A DNA stretch of 33,673 nucleotides, from the NCBI GenBank assembly GCA_003138955.1, contig PLHP01000405.1, positions 1-33,673 on the forward strand, in the 5' to 3' direction. Shown here one piece after another: positions 16,040-24,922 of the stretch (the stretch's first letter is position 1; every line of letters begins with the position of its first letter). The stretch is from Acidobacteriaceae bacterium (GTDB lineage Bacteria > Acidobacteriota > Terriglobia > Terriglobales > Acidobacteriaceae). The position numbers and the translations under genes were made by a program. The notes beneath the pieces are model-generated. The model made no database searches. It saw only the letters and a program-made list of their open reading frames with translations, and was not told the DNA's origin.

Positions 16040-18229
16040 TTAATGAACAGTGGTGGTTAAGCCCTTAGGAGGCGCAGGTGGCGTAGGTGCTGCGCCAGTG
16101 GGATAACAAACATTCGCGTCAAACAGCAAAATGTTCGGCCAAGTGAACGATCCCCCAGAGACATAAGTGCCCGGACTAGCGGTCTGTGGGTAGAACGTGA
16201 TCTGGTTTCCCGAAATCGTCTCTATGAGGACGGTTCCGTTGTAGGCTGATGGGGAAATCCCCGTCACTGTAATCTTATCGCCTACCGTTAATCCAGTCGT
16301 GCTGTTCAGCGTCAGCGTTGTAACCGCAGGGCTCCCGTTTGCATAATTTGCAGCGGTTACCGTGTACGTCGTTTGACGGCTAGTGTCAATCGCGCTGTTG
16401 GCATAGCACAACCCTGCCGGAATCGTATAGACGTGCCCGGTCAGGTCGTTTCCTCCGCTCACATCGGGGCCGATTGCGGGAAATGGAATCGTCGTCTGCC
16501 CGATACCGTCAGCCCACCATGAGGGCGTAGCGCTTAGGAAGAACGAACTCGGAAGAGTGTGGGTGTAAGGACAACCAGTCTGCCCACCAGCATAAGTGCA
16601 ATTCCACGTCGCGGCGGCATTTACCACATCATAATTGCCCCAGAGCAGCGTGCTCGTCAATACATTAGGATCAGTCGTAAGTCCGCTGCAAGAGGTGGCT
16701 TGATTGGTGGCGCAGAATCCGGTCACGAAGATCGACAAACCTGGGTTCCCGTTAGGGGCGGATTCGTCGTCTATGTAATAGGTATGATAACCCACCTTGC
16801 CCAGCACGTTGCCGACGAAGTTCGACTGATAGCTGTAGGTGTCAATCTCCACCGGGGTAGCGTTGCCTCCGTAAATTAAGCCAATGCCCCAGCCGAGGTA
16901 CTGATTGCGAAAGTGCGTGGCCAGCCCGGTCGTGCCGTGGATGTTGTCGCCCACCGCCTGACCGCCCATGTTGCCTTCGTAGAGGTCCATATATACCCCG
17001 GTGTCATGGCCGTAGTTGATGTCCGAGGCCATGTATGTAGGCGGTGAGGTGTAGAAATCAGTGCCGAAGTTGTAGGCGTACACGTTCCCGGTAGCCGAAC
17101 CAGAAATCAAGGGCTGGGTGGAATGGTGCATGATGTTGTTGTCTACGAGGTTGTCGGAGGTGGTGTTGTATTCAATGATGTAGCAACTGGAGGAAGGACA
17201 GGTGTCGTAGAAATAATTGCTTTGCACCGTGATGTGATTGGCCTGCATGAGCCAGACGTGGTTGCGTAAGCCCGACTCGTTCCCCAGCGAGCGTATGTTC
17301 GTGACCCACGAATTGGTCGCGGAAGAGAAGGCGAGCCCGGACATAATCGAAGAACTGTCCGAATGGTCAAGCGTCATGTTCTCAATACCGTCGTATTGAT
17401 CCTCAGCATTCGCCCACCATGCGCCGGGAGACTTGCCGCGCACGCTCCAGTTGGTTGCGTACAAGCCAGGCGAAATGCCGACCGTATAACCGCCGCTGCC
17501 GTTGCTGGCGATGCTGGTAACCTGTACGAATTGCTCCTCGCTCCAAGTCACGCCAGAAATACTGCGTCCAAAGGCCACGCCTTGCTGCGAACAGGTGGTC
17601 GCGGTAACACCCGTGTCCGAGTCGCAGACAAACCAGCCGACTCCACTCTGCGGCGTGGTGTCGTTGGCCTGGTCGAGCACCAAGGCGTTGCCGACCTTCA
17701 GGTTGGTCACGTTGTTGAGCGTGATCGAGGTCGTGCCCTGAACGTATCCAGCAGTCCACTTGGCGCAGTTCGTCCCCGCGGAAGAAGTCCCGCACGGCGG
17801 GTTAACTTTGGCGCTCAGGAAATCGGTAGCCTCGCCCTGAAAGCAGACGTCGGCGGTGCCATCCAAGCAGCCTGAACCGGCAGTGAAATGGAGAATGGTC
17901 GACTTCGGCCCGGATCCGCGCAAGACGACATGGTTGACGTTCGAGAAGTTGATGCCAGTCGAGAGGGTGAAGGTCCCTGGTCCAAGCAGCACGTATTGAC
18001 TCGTGCCGGAACAATTGGAGAGAGCGGTGTTGATCGCCGCCGCAGTGCCGCTGTAGGCAGCAATGGTCGAACCGCACTGCGTCCATGAGGCATCGGGGAT
18101 TCCGCCAACCACTCCCGCATTCGTCCAATTCACCGCGCGATTGGGGTTAATAATGCCAGACCATGTCTGGGCTTGGGAGTACACACAAAGGCAAAGCAAG
18201 ATAACAGGGGGGAGTAACTGCCGTTTCAT
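16040..18229 (-). CDS. Secreted right-handed parallel beta-helix protein, paralogue B
   Basis: I start at the ATG at 18229 (MKRQLLPPVILLCLCVYSQA), which has GAGGTG seven bases upstream and begins a signal peptide, giving 729 residues; the track ORF adds 39 spurious residues. The mature start TWSGIINPNRAVNWTNAGVV closely matches paralogue A. The cap (YVLLGPGTFTLSTGI, HVVLRGSGPKSTILHF), the inserted beta domain (TSITLNNVTNLKVGNALVLD) and the helix coils (ITVQSNYFYD, NLVDNNIMHHS) follow in the same order. Near the C-terminus it has about 70 extra residues absent from A (TLTLNSTTGLTVGDKITVTG and following). It ends GLTTTVH, like A. It lies between the polymerase/ligase gene and paralogue A. Action on the secreted glycan is likely but unproven. 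Confidence 0.85.
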   Translation of the reverse strand: MKRQLLPPVILLCLCVYSQAQTWSGIINPNRAVNWTNAGVVGGIPDASWTQCGSTIAAYSGTAAAINTALSNCSGTSQYVLLGPGTFTLSTGINFSNVNHVVLRGSGPKSTILHFTAGSGCLDGTADVCFQGEATDFLSAKVNPPCGTSSAGTNCAKWTAGYVQGTTSITLNNVTNLKVGNALVLDQANDTTPQSGVGWFVCDSDTGVTATTCSQQGVAFGRSISGVTWSEEQFVQVTSIASNGSGGYTVGISPGLYATNWSVRGKSPGAWWANAEDQYDGIENMTLDHSDSSSIMSGLAFSSATNSWVTNIRSLGNESGLRNHVWLMQANHITVQSNYFYDTCPSSSCYIIEYNTTSDNLVDNNIMHHSTQPLISGSATGNVYAYNFGTDFYTSPPTYMASDINYGHDTGVYMDLYEGNMGGQAVGDNIHGTTGLATHFRNQYLGWGIGLIYGGNATPVEIDTYSYQSNFVGNVLGKVGYHTYYIDDESAPNGNPGLSIFVTGFCATNQATSCSGLTTDPNVLTSTLLWGNYDVVNAAATWNCTYAGGQTGCPYTHTLPSSFFLSATPSWWADGIGQTTIPFPAIGPDVSGGNDLTGHVYTIPAGLCYANSAIDTSRQTTYTVTAANYANGSPAVTTLTLNSTTGLTVGDKITVTGISPSAYNGTVLIETISGNQITFYPQTASPGTYVSGGSFTWPNILLFDANVCYPTGAAPTPPAPPKGLTTTVH

Positions 18230-18495
18230 TCTTATCACCTCGCCAAGACTTGCATTCCAGACCTGCAACGGAGCGTCCAGCGGAGACCCGGAATGCCTAG
18301 GCTCTGACCAGCGGGGGATGTCCTCATATTTTCCCTTTTGGCCCAAAATTAAGCCCTAGTCCTTAGCGATGAGCGTAAATACCGCGACAAGTATGCGCAA
18401 GACACGGAAGTGCATGGCTGGCAGACGCCCGGGGGACCAGTCGGCGACTCACCTTTGCCTCCCTAGTGCCGGAATAGGCCAACGTGAAAGGGGCT
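18230..18495 (-). other. Long 5' leader of beta-helix gene B
   Basis: These 266 bases separate the O-antigen-ligase gene from the beta-helix gene and hold no gene. On the minus strand a 7-bp inverted repeat (GCATTCC at 18290-18296, GGAATGC at 18252-18258) encloses 31 bases just upstream of the ribosome-binding site. Further upstream is a GC-rich block with AGGGAGGCAAAGGTGAGTCG and several short self-complementary stretches. The leader could be a structured regulatory RNA, but I cannot match it to a known class. Confidence 0.35.
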
Positions 18496-19899
18496 TCAGA
18501 CTTCTTCCAGGCACGGAACAACCGGCGGGCTAAGTGGCGCGAGTGCCACACTCTTCCTCGGCTGAATCCGTACCCAGCCCCCGGGAACAGCGACCGCCGC
18601 CAAGAGGAAGAAGATCCATATTGGGTGCATCATCGCGAACGCGGACTCCGTGAAGTTGTAGGCCACGAACACCACAAGATATGCTAACCTGAGGCTGGTC
18701 GAGCGCGAATCCCTGCGCAACGCAGCCACTATATTCTTATAACCGGTCACCAAAACCACAGCCAGCAAAGTAAGTCCCAGCCCCCCCAAGTTCAAGAAAA
18801 CCTCAATATAGCCGTTATGGGCTTGAACTGGGTGCCACCAGTAGATGCTCCAGATCTTTTCCAGCCGTTTCCCCAGCCAGAAACTATCGTAACCGGTACC
18901 GAGCAATGGATTGTGCACCATTCCGAGCACCAATTTCCAGATGTCAGTCCGGCCGGTCAGGGATGGGTCTCTTCCCATCGACTGCACCAAGCCCGAGCCG
19001 AAATTGAGGAACAGTGCGGAAAAGGAAACAGTCAGGATCGCCGCCACCATCAGGTGCACGATCCACGACCGTCGGCCGAAAGCGCGGACATTGGTCGCGA
19101 CAAGCAACGTGACCGCCATTAGGAAACACGAAAAAGAAGTCATCGAATTGGCCAGCCAGAATAGCCAGATGACCATCGCGAGGACGACACCGTGAGCGAT
19201 CAGCGTCCGAGTTCTGTTTCTGCGAGTACCGTGCCGATCACGCAACTCCTCAACGATGCACCACACAGACCCGAGTCCGAGAAGCAGACAAAGATAACCG
19301 AGTTGGTTCTTGTTGGATGTGACTCCAGTGTAAGTAGCCCCCCCCGTGAAAGGACTGTAGCGCCGCCCAAAGTCGGGATAATACTTGATCAATAACACGG
19401 ACGTGGGTATTAAGAGAAAAACCAGCCGCCCCAGGAGTCGCTTGACGGCAGCCAAAATATCCGAATCGGTCAGGACGATCAGGACCATCACCAAGTCACC
19501 CAAAGCCTTAACCCAACGCTTAAAGGAGACGCCACTGTAGTCGGACCAAAGGGCGCTTACGCCACAGTACAAGAAAAAGAGAAGAATCGGAATGTTCGCC
19601 CGCAGCAGCCTGCGGACCCGATGACCTCTCATGAAAAGCACGACTATACCGAACACTACGAGTCCGGTAAACACGAAGCGGTCTAGAGGACTACCGTCAA
19701 GGAGCTGACCGGGGGACATGCTCGAAGCGTCTGTGCCTGCTGCCCCCAGCCACTCCGATACCGGTCGGGATGCGGCGATCCATAACCACACCACGGGTAT
19801 CCAGAGAGCTTTCGAAGTACGCGCCTTTCGGTCACGAGCAAGCAGGAAGAGGCCCATGATACCGAATGCGAACAAAACGGTGGCGTTCTGCGGAGTCAA
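18496..19899 (-). CDS. O-antigen ligase / Wzy-type polymerase family membrane protein
   Basis: This 467-residue protein has 10-12 membrane segments and the Wzy_C/O-antigen-ligase signature. A long periplasmic loop contains SLTGRTDIWKLVLGMVHNPL and LGTGYDSFW, and ends PVQAHNGYIEVFLNLGGLGL, where the H-N-x-Y/F-L motif is diagnostic. An upstream LWSDYSGVSFKRWVKALGD segment is also typical. Such proteins polymerise lipid-linked repeat units or ligate them to an acceptor at the periplasmic face. In a locus with a Wzx flippase, a polymerase role seems the better guess. The start is a TTG at 19899 with only a weak upstream GGAAAG; an in-frame TAG shortly upstream limits alternatives. It lies 35 bases after the asparagine-synthetase-like gene. 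Confidence 0.88.
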   Translation of the reverse strand: MTPQNATVLFAFGIMGLFLLARDRKARTSKALWIPVVWLWIAASRPVSEWLGAAGTDASSMSPGQLLDGSPLDRFVFTGLVVFGIVVLFMRGHRVRRLLRANIPILLFFLYCGVSALWSDYSGVSFKRWVKALGDLVMVLIVLTDSDILAAVKRLLGRLVFLLIPTSVLLIKYYPDFGRRYSPFTGGATYTGVTSNKNQLGYLCLLLGLGSVWCIVEELRDRHGTRRNRTRTLIAHGVVLAMVIWLFWLANSMTSFSCFLMAVTLLVATNVRAFGRRSWIVHLMVAAILTVSFSALFLNFGSGLVQSMGRDPSLTGRTDIWKLVLGMVHNPLLGTGYDSFWLGKRLEKIWSIYWWHPVQAHNGYIEVFLNLGGLGLTLLAVVLVTGYKNIVAALRRDSRSTSLRLAYLVVFVAYNFTESAFAMMHPIWIFFLLAAVAVPGGWVRIQPRKSVALAPLSPPVVPCLEEV

Positions 19900-19934
19900 T
19901 TCTCGCCCAATGCTTTCCTACTGGCGGTACTGGG

Positions 19935-21758
19935 TCATCTCGAGTCCAGAAAAAGGCGGTGCAAAAGTTCCAAAGTTAGTATTTTGTGGATCTCCGTCGT
20001 ATGGTTCCGGTCTCCTTTGGTGTGTCCCCGCACAATCGCTTCGACCGCGCTCCGTTGCAGGTATGGCCGGGACAGTGTTCGCGAATCAAGCAGCATTTCC
20101 CGTATGTATTTTGCGAGGGCATCACGGTACCAGATGCGGAAATGATAAAACTTGTGCCGGCCGAGGAATAGCCGCTCTAAATGAAACGACGAGAAGAGAT
20201 GATCGATTTTCGCCACTGCTTGCGGCATCCCATAATCGTAGGCGTATTCCGCCTTAAACGTGAACTCGAGAAAACTCCGTAAAGCCGCTGCGCGCAGACG
20301 CCCATGGTTGCCAGCCAACCCTCGGTCTGTACGGATCTTCCGGAGTTCGGGGCTGCCATCGGCGATCAAGCGAAGTGAAACGTCGTTGTTCGTAAGCATC
20401 GCTTGCGGCGCGCGGAAAACCGCTCGCACAAAGTCGTTGTCGAGATATGGCGAGCGCAACGAGAGCTGGGTCTGCTCCAGCGCGAGAAGGCCGTAGTGGT
20501 GCCAGGGCGCCTGCCGGAAGACCGCGAATGAAAGCGGGTGGCCGTTCACGAGCGCAGCATAGGTCTGCTTCGCGACTTGGACCTGGGAGAGAAGTTCTGG
20601 AGCGAACAGCCCGGCAGCGGGCTCCTGTGGCTTGAATGCCCGAACCCGGCGTAGTACCTCGCCGCCATAGTTTCCGGTCATCCGGACCGGGGCAATCTTA
20701 GCCGCTTGCTCATTCACGTAAAGATCCGCGGAACGGCTGACGTCAGCACACGCGTCCGTGAGGTACACGGTTCGCTCCGCGTACTGGGGAAAGCGCGTGA
20801 GGAACTCCTCTCCTACTTGGATCACCTCGTGACTTTGTCCGCACGAGCGCGCTACCTCGCGAGCGATGCTGACGTCCTGACAATCGCGAAAAGCCCCCCC
20901 AAAGGAGTAGCAGGGAAGAGTTCCCGGAGGGGAGTCTTGCCACGACATAATAATGCGTGTGTCCAGTCCCCCAGTAAGGGACATGCCAATCCGCTCTTGC
21001 CCGTTAAAGTAGCGAGGCAGATTGCGGGAGAAGACCTCCCGGACCTCACGGTAATAGGATTCCGGCTCCAGCGTGTCTTGTTCCTCCCACACCCGCGGTT
21101 GAAAGTAGCAGGCTTTCTGCTCGATTGAGCCGCCCCGAAGCACCCAAGCCGCGGCCGGTGGGAGCACATGGATGCCCTCGAAGAGCGTCCGGTTCTCCAA
21201 CACACAGCCACAAGCCACCAACTCACCGAGGCCTCGAGCGTCAGCCTGGCGGAGTTCGGGGCGAACGGCCAGGATCGCCTTGGCTTCCGCTGCAAAGTAG
21301 AAAGCCTCGGTCGACTGGTGATAGTAGATCCGATGCATACCGTACCGGTCGTTGAAAAGCGTCCCCGTCCCGCGAGTCCGATCCGTCAGCAGCCCGTGGA
21401 ACCTTCCGTTCAAACCCGCCGGAAACGCAGGGTCCTCCTCGTAGAGGTGAACGAGATAGGAGGCCCTCTTCTCCTCGAGCGTATGACCCCGCTCCTTCAA
21501 GCGGCAAGCGATTCCTGGCTCCGGGTACTCCTCTCCGGAAAAAATAAGACCGATATCTCCCGTTTCGTTGCAGAGTGGCATTCCGTCCGCGAATGATTCC
21601 TTCCGTGCGGCCCACCCCACGTAAACTCCAAGCGACTCATCCGCCCATGTACCCGTGCTGTAGAAAGACTCGTGCCGAACGGACTCGACCATCTTGCACA
21701 CTTCCTGCTCCGCTCGTTGGCGCGGCATTCTTGTGACAAGACCTACGATTCCTGGCAT
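19935..21758 (-). CDS. Asparagine-synthetase-like protein lacking the glutaminase nucleophile
   Basis: The 607-residue protein has the two-domain plan of AsnB. The N-terminal class-II amidotransferase-like domain covers about residues 1-200 (LNGRFHGLL at 116-124, FNDRYGMHRIYYH at 135-147, FAAEAKAIL at 155-163). The C-terminal PP-loop ATP pyrophosphatase domain begins with SLTGGLDTR at 260-268. The protein starts MPGIVG, whereas active glutaminases start M-C-G, so the Cys2 nucleophile is replaced by Pro. It therefore cannot release ammonia from glutamine by the usual route. It may adenylate a carboxylate and couple it to another amine, as beta-lactam synthetase does. AAGGA lies six bases before the ATG and overlaps the stop of the FemAB-like gene, so the two are tightly coupled. 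Confidence 0.88.
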   Translation of the reverse strand: MPGIVGLVTRMPRQRAEQEVCKMVESVRHESFYSTGTWADESLGVYVGWAARKESFADGMPLCNETGDIGLIFSGEEYPEPGIACRLKERGHTLEEKRASYLVHLYEEDPAFPAGLNGRFHGLLTDRTRGTGTLFNDRYGMHRIYYHQSTEAFYFAAEAKAILAVRPELRQADARGLGELVACGCVLENRTLFEGIHVLPPAAAWVLRGGSIEQKACYFQPRVWEEQDTLEPESYYREVREVFSRNLPRYFNGQERIGMSLTGGLDTRIIMSWQDSPPGTLPCYSFGGAFRDCQDVSIAREVARSCGQSHEVIQVGEEFLTRFPQYAERTVYLTDACADVSRSADLYVNEQAAKIAPVRMTGNYGGEVLRRVRAFKPQEPAAGLFAPELLSQVQVAKQTYAALVNGHPLSFAVFRQAPWHHYGLLALEQTQLSLRSPYLDNDFVRAVFRAPQAMLTNNDVSLRLIADGSPELRKIRTDRGLAGNHGRLRAAALRSFLEFTFKAEYAYDYGMPQAVAKIDHLFSSFHLERLFLGRHKFYHFRIWYRDALAKYIREMLLDSRTLSRPYLQRSAVEAIVRGHTKGDRNHTTEIHKILTLELLHRLFLDSR

Positions 21759-21761
21759 CGG

Positions 21762-22679
21762 CTATCCTTCAAAGAGTCTCTCGTTACGGACTGAAAACTT
21801 CCGGTTGTACCAGGATTTCCTAAGGTCGCGGAGCTTGGCCGCCACGGGCTCGGGGAGACGATCGGCGAGCTTGTGGTGCAAGCCGAGCCGGAAGGCCAGC
21901 GAACCGAGCGGAGTCAGCGGAACATAGTAGCGGGGCAAATCGATCTGTTGAAAGCCGTTGTTGCGCTTGAAATCGGCGAGTGTGTCTTGCTGTTTCTTGC
22001 CGTACGTAAAGCCGGCATACACCAGATAGGGGATGCCCCAATCGGCACAGCAGCGCACCGCGTGCGCGACCAAGGCGTTGGTCGGCGCTTTGTCGCGGTG
22101 GCAAACCATCGAGACAATGTTCATCATGCCCGCCTGCGTTCCCGTCCCATCTTGGACTAGCCGGGCAAAACCGATCAGGCTGTCATTGAAATAAGCGCCA
22201 ATAAATACGCTGCTCTCGGGAAAAGTGGCCTCCTCCGCATAAACGGTCCTGATGTCTTTTCCGTAATGGCTGTTCGGCTTGCCCTGGCGGACCGGAGTCT
22301 CGTTATAGATCTCCCAGATTCCCTTCACCAAGGCATCGTCGAAGGCTACTTCCCGCACCACTACTCCCTTCTTCTCCGCCTTCCGGACCATGTTTCGCGT
22401 CTTGGCGTCCACCTGCTTCGTCCACCAATGGTCGAAGGTCGATACCGCCAGGACGGCCAAATTGTCGGGTTCCATGGGATAACGAAACTTGGGTGCAGTC
22501 TCCGGCAGTTTCTGCATGAACGTGAACAGGTCCACTCGGGTTCCACACTTCCGCAGGCCGTCGAGAACCGGCTCCGGGTCGTCCACAAATTGATACTTGT
22601 CGGCATCAAGGCAGGCGATCCGAAGGAGCCTCCCTTGAACCCTGATGTCCCTACCACAACTTTTTATCAATGGATGCAT
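21762..22679 (-). CDS. FemAB/GNAT-like acyltransferase
   Basis: This is 305 residues; GGAAGG is nine bases upstream of the ATG. The central and C-terminal parts have a GNAT-fold pattern like that of FemAB-related proteins in exopolysaccharide loci: WWTKQVDAKTRNMVRKAEKK (a basic helix), SSVFIGAYFNDSLIGFARLV, then APTNALVAHAVRCCADWGIP, and YGKKQQDTLADFKRNNGFQQ. FemAB proteins transfer an aminoacyl group from tRNA, while GNAT enzymes transfer acyl groups from acyl-CoA. The sequence does not decide between them. The stop codon lies inside the ribosome-binding site of the asparagine-synthetase-like gene. The pair may add an amino-acid or acyl substituent to a sugar; this is inference. Confidence 0.78.
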   Translation of the reverse strand: MHPLIKSCGRDIRVQGRLLRIACLDADKYQFVDDPEPVLDGLRKCGTRVDLFTFMQKLPETAPKFRYPMEPDNLAVLAVSTFDHWWTKQVDAKTRNMVRKAEKKGVVVREVAFDDALVKGIWEIYNETPVRQGKPNSHYGKDIRTVYAEEATFPESSVFIGAYFNDSLIGFARLVQDGTGTQAGMMNIVSMVCHRDKAPTNALVAHAVRCCADWGIPYLVYAGFTYGKKQQDTLADFKRNNGFQQIDLPRYYVPLTPLGSLAFRLGLHHKLADRLPEPVAAKLRDLRKSWYNRKFSVRNERLFEG

Positions 22680-22748
22680 GAATCAATACCTTCCAGTGCT
22701 GTGCCACCGCAGTCGAGAAACGTGTCTGTGTGGAGCGACACCTCGCTG

Positions 22749-23654
22749 CTAGTCAGTGACGTATGGATCTTTTATCGGGTTGATACCCGCGAACGCAAGC
22801 AGCTTGCCGAGATGATCAAAAAGCTTAACCAAGAGAGTCAAGAACCGGTGGTACCCTAACATCATCGCAAACGGCAGAGCAACGGTGTAAACTACGGCGG
22901 CCACCAAGGATTTTCCTAGGCTTATTGCGCCAAAGCTCGGTTGCAGCCTTGCCGATGCTCCACGAAGCAACGCTTTCCTTAACATATAGGTAGCTTTCCA
23001 GCGGGCCGGGGAAATCGCCTCATACACCACGGCGTCAGCGGACCAAATGAACTTATGGCCCTTTTCGATCATCCTTCTGAAGAAATCCTGGTCCTCACCG
23101 ACACGGAATTGTGGTCGGAACGGGTGTTCGCCGGCTTCGAAAACCTTCTTGTTCAGGAGCACATTGCCGGATCGTGCCTCCCACCACTTGACAATAGAAC
23201 CTGTCCGATTAACAGGACGCTCGTAGAAGTCGCTCTTAACGATCCAGTTTGGCGGTTCACCATCGAAGTGGCGCTTCACTGGTCCAAGCACCCCATCGAC
23301 CTGATGTTCCTCGCAGGTCTTGAACAAGGTCAGCAGCCAATGGCTCGTCGGAAACTCGTCGTCGTCGATAAGCGCGATGAAATCGCCGCTGGCGTTTTCG
23401 ATCGCCTTGTTGCGCGCTAGCGCGATGCCCTGCCGCGGCTCGACGCAGTACGTGATCGGGATGCTCCGCTGCGCGGCAAAATCCAACACTGCGGCTTTTG
23501 CAGATTGCAGTTCATCATTGTCGGCCACCACGATTGAAAAAGTGAATAGGCCATGCGTATCCTGGCCTGCAAGTTCCGTCAACAAACGTTGCAGACACTG
23601 GGGTCGCTTATAAGTGCAAACGCAGACACATATGTGATCCGTCTCTTTTGGCAT
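22749..23654 (-). CDS. Family 2 glycosyltransferase
   Basis: This 301-residue GT-A enzyme opens CVCVCTYKRPQCLQRLL (residues 9-25). It has VVADNDE at 42-48, EPRQGIALARNKAIENA at 72-88 and the metal-binding IDDDE at 96-100. FRVGEDQDFFRRM carries the ED-D acid motif seen in many GT2 catalytic sites. Two hydrophobic stretches near the C-terminus (AAVVYTVALPFAMMLGY, KLLAFAGI) suggest membrane association. It likely adds a sugar to the lipid-linked repeat unit. There is no strong ribosome-binding site before the ATG. It is 69 bases upstream of the FemAB-like gene. Confidence 0.9.
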   Translation of the reverse strand: MPKETDHICVCVCTYKRPQCLQRLLTELAGQDTHGLFTFSIVVADNDELQSAKAAVLDFAAQRSIPITYCVEPRQGIALARNKAIENASGDFIALIDDDEFPTSHWLLTLFKTCEEHQVDGVLGPVKRHFDGEPPNWIVKSDFYERPVNRTGSIVKWWEARSGNVLLNKKVFEAGEHPFRPQFRVGEDQDFFRRMIEKGHKFIWSADAVVYEAISPARWKATYMLRKALLRGASARLQPSFGAISLGKSLVAAVVYTVALPFAMMLGYHRFLTLLVKLFDHLGKLLAFAGINPIKDPYVTD

Positions 23655-23782
23655 TGATTTCGCGTTAGCTCGCGCGACCGCACCTTGCCGGGATTTCCAG
23701 GTAGTAGATCTTGCCGGAAACTGGCCCTAATGGCGCGTCGGAAATCGGGGTCAAAGGCCTTCCACCACACCCGATGGGGATA

Positions 23783-24922
23783 CTAGGCTTCAACAACACT
23801 CACAGCCGCCTGAATAGATCTCTCGCCTTGATGTCGAATCTGCGTGGCCTGAGAATCGAGATGAGCAAAGATGTCGTCCATAATTCTGGCCGTGAGCAAA
23901 ATCTCCCGGTACGAGATCGGCAGCGGAGTATCTTCCCGGATGGATCGGTAGAAGGACTCGATCAAGTACTTCATTCCGGATTTCATGTGGAAATCATTGG
24001 CCAAAAAACTCCCCAGGTTGGTCTTCAGATTTCCACAGTACTGCGCGGCCATGGTAACGGGCGGAACGAACTTCTCAACGTAGCTTTTGTACCGGACGCC
24101 GCGAAGTTTGATCAGGGTCTCCTGATGAAGATCAAGCATCAAACCGTTCTTCGGACCGTAAAGGCGAAACTGATGAAGCGCGGGCCGCATCTGGGAGGAG
24201 AAGGTGAAATATGCGGTGCGATACTCCTCGTCGCAAACGATGACCCTCAATTCATCGATGATCTCGTTTTCGCCAAGATTTTTCAGAAAAGGGCTGGTAA
24301 AACCATGGGCGATGACCTGGGGCGCTGCCCCGCTCAGAAATTCCGCAATTCTGGCGATACCATGACTGATGATGTTATGCAGCAATTTCCCTGGCAGTCT
24401 GCGCACCCAGTGTTTCTTATCGCCCAGAAGCGCTCCCGCGTAGTCGGAAGCCCCCATCTCATAGCAGTAATAGCTCTCCATATGCACCGGCGCGCCGCCC
24501 AGAAACCCGCTCTCGGCCAGCGCGCGCATACGCCGGGCGGCGTGGCTGAATTGATGATCGTGTCCTGCCGTTAGCTTGAGCCCTTTTTCGTTGGCCAGGT
24601 CGATCAGTCTTCGGGCATCGTCTTCGCAGAGCGTGAATGGCTTCTCGACATAAACATGGCATCCCGATTCCAGGCAAAGCCGGGCAATCTCGAAGTGGCT
24701 TTGCGGCGGCGTTGTGATGTGAATCACGTCGGGACGCGATTTTTCCAGAAGTTCGCTCAAATCACCAAAATGCTGTCGGATTGGAAACCGCTCATAAAGC
24801 TGCCGCGCCATCAGCGGCTCCCGATCGCAGACCCCAACGATCTCGCAATCTGGAATTCTCCCGATTTGCGCGGCGTGCGAATCCGCGATCTTTCCGCAGC
24901 CTACGATGCCGATCTTAAGCAT
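23783..24922 (-). CDS. Gfo/Idh/MocA-family sugar oxidoreductase
   Basis: This is a 379-residue NAD(P)-dependent dehydrogenase. The N-terminal Rossmann fold reads IGIVGCGKIADSHAAQI (residues 4-20), DVIHITTPPQSHFEIA follows, and the family motif VEKPF is at 92-96. GHDHQFSHAARRMRALAESG starts the C-terminal alpha/beta substrate domain. Members oxidise or reduce a ring or side-chain hydroxyl of free or nucleotide-linked sugars. The substrate is unknown. Its ATG overlaps the end of the methyltransferase gene by eight bases. The locus has a second such enzyme at the right edge (33503-33673). Confidence 0.9.
   Translation of the reverse strand: MLKIGIVGCGKIADSHAAQIGRIPDCEIVGVCDREPLMARQLYERFPIRQHFGDLSELLEKSRPDVIHITTPPQSHFEIARLCLESGCHVYVEKPFTLCEDDARRLIDLANEKGLKLTAGHDHQFSHAARRMRALAESGFLGGAPVHMESYYCYEMGASDYAGALLGDKKHWVRRLPGKLLHNIISHGIARIAEFLSGAAPQVIAHGFTSPFLKNLGENEIIDELRVIVCDEEYRTAYFTFSSQMRPALHQFRLYGPKNGLMLDLHQETLIKLRGVRYKSYVEKFVPPVTMAAQYCGNLKTNLGSFLANDFHMKSGMKYLIESFYRSIREDTPLPISYREILLTARIMDDIFAHLDSQATQIRHQGERSIQAAVSVVEA

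Noticed and set aside
23711-24574. 287-residue plus-strand ORF
   Set aside because: It is antisense to the Gfo/Idh/MocA gene, which carries the Rossmann and EKP motifs; the ORF is a shadow of its codon pattern.
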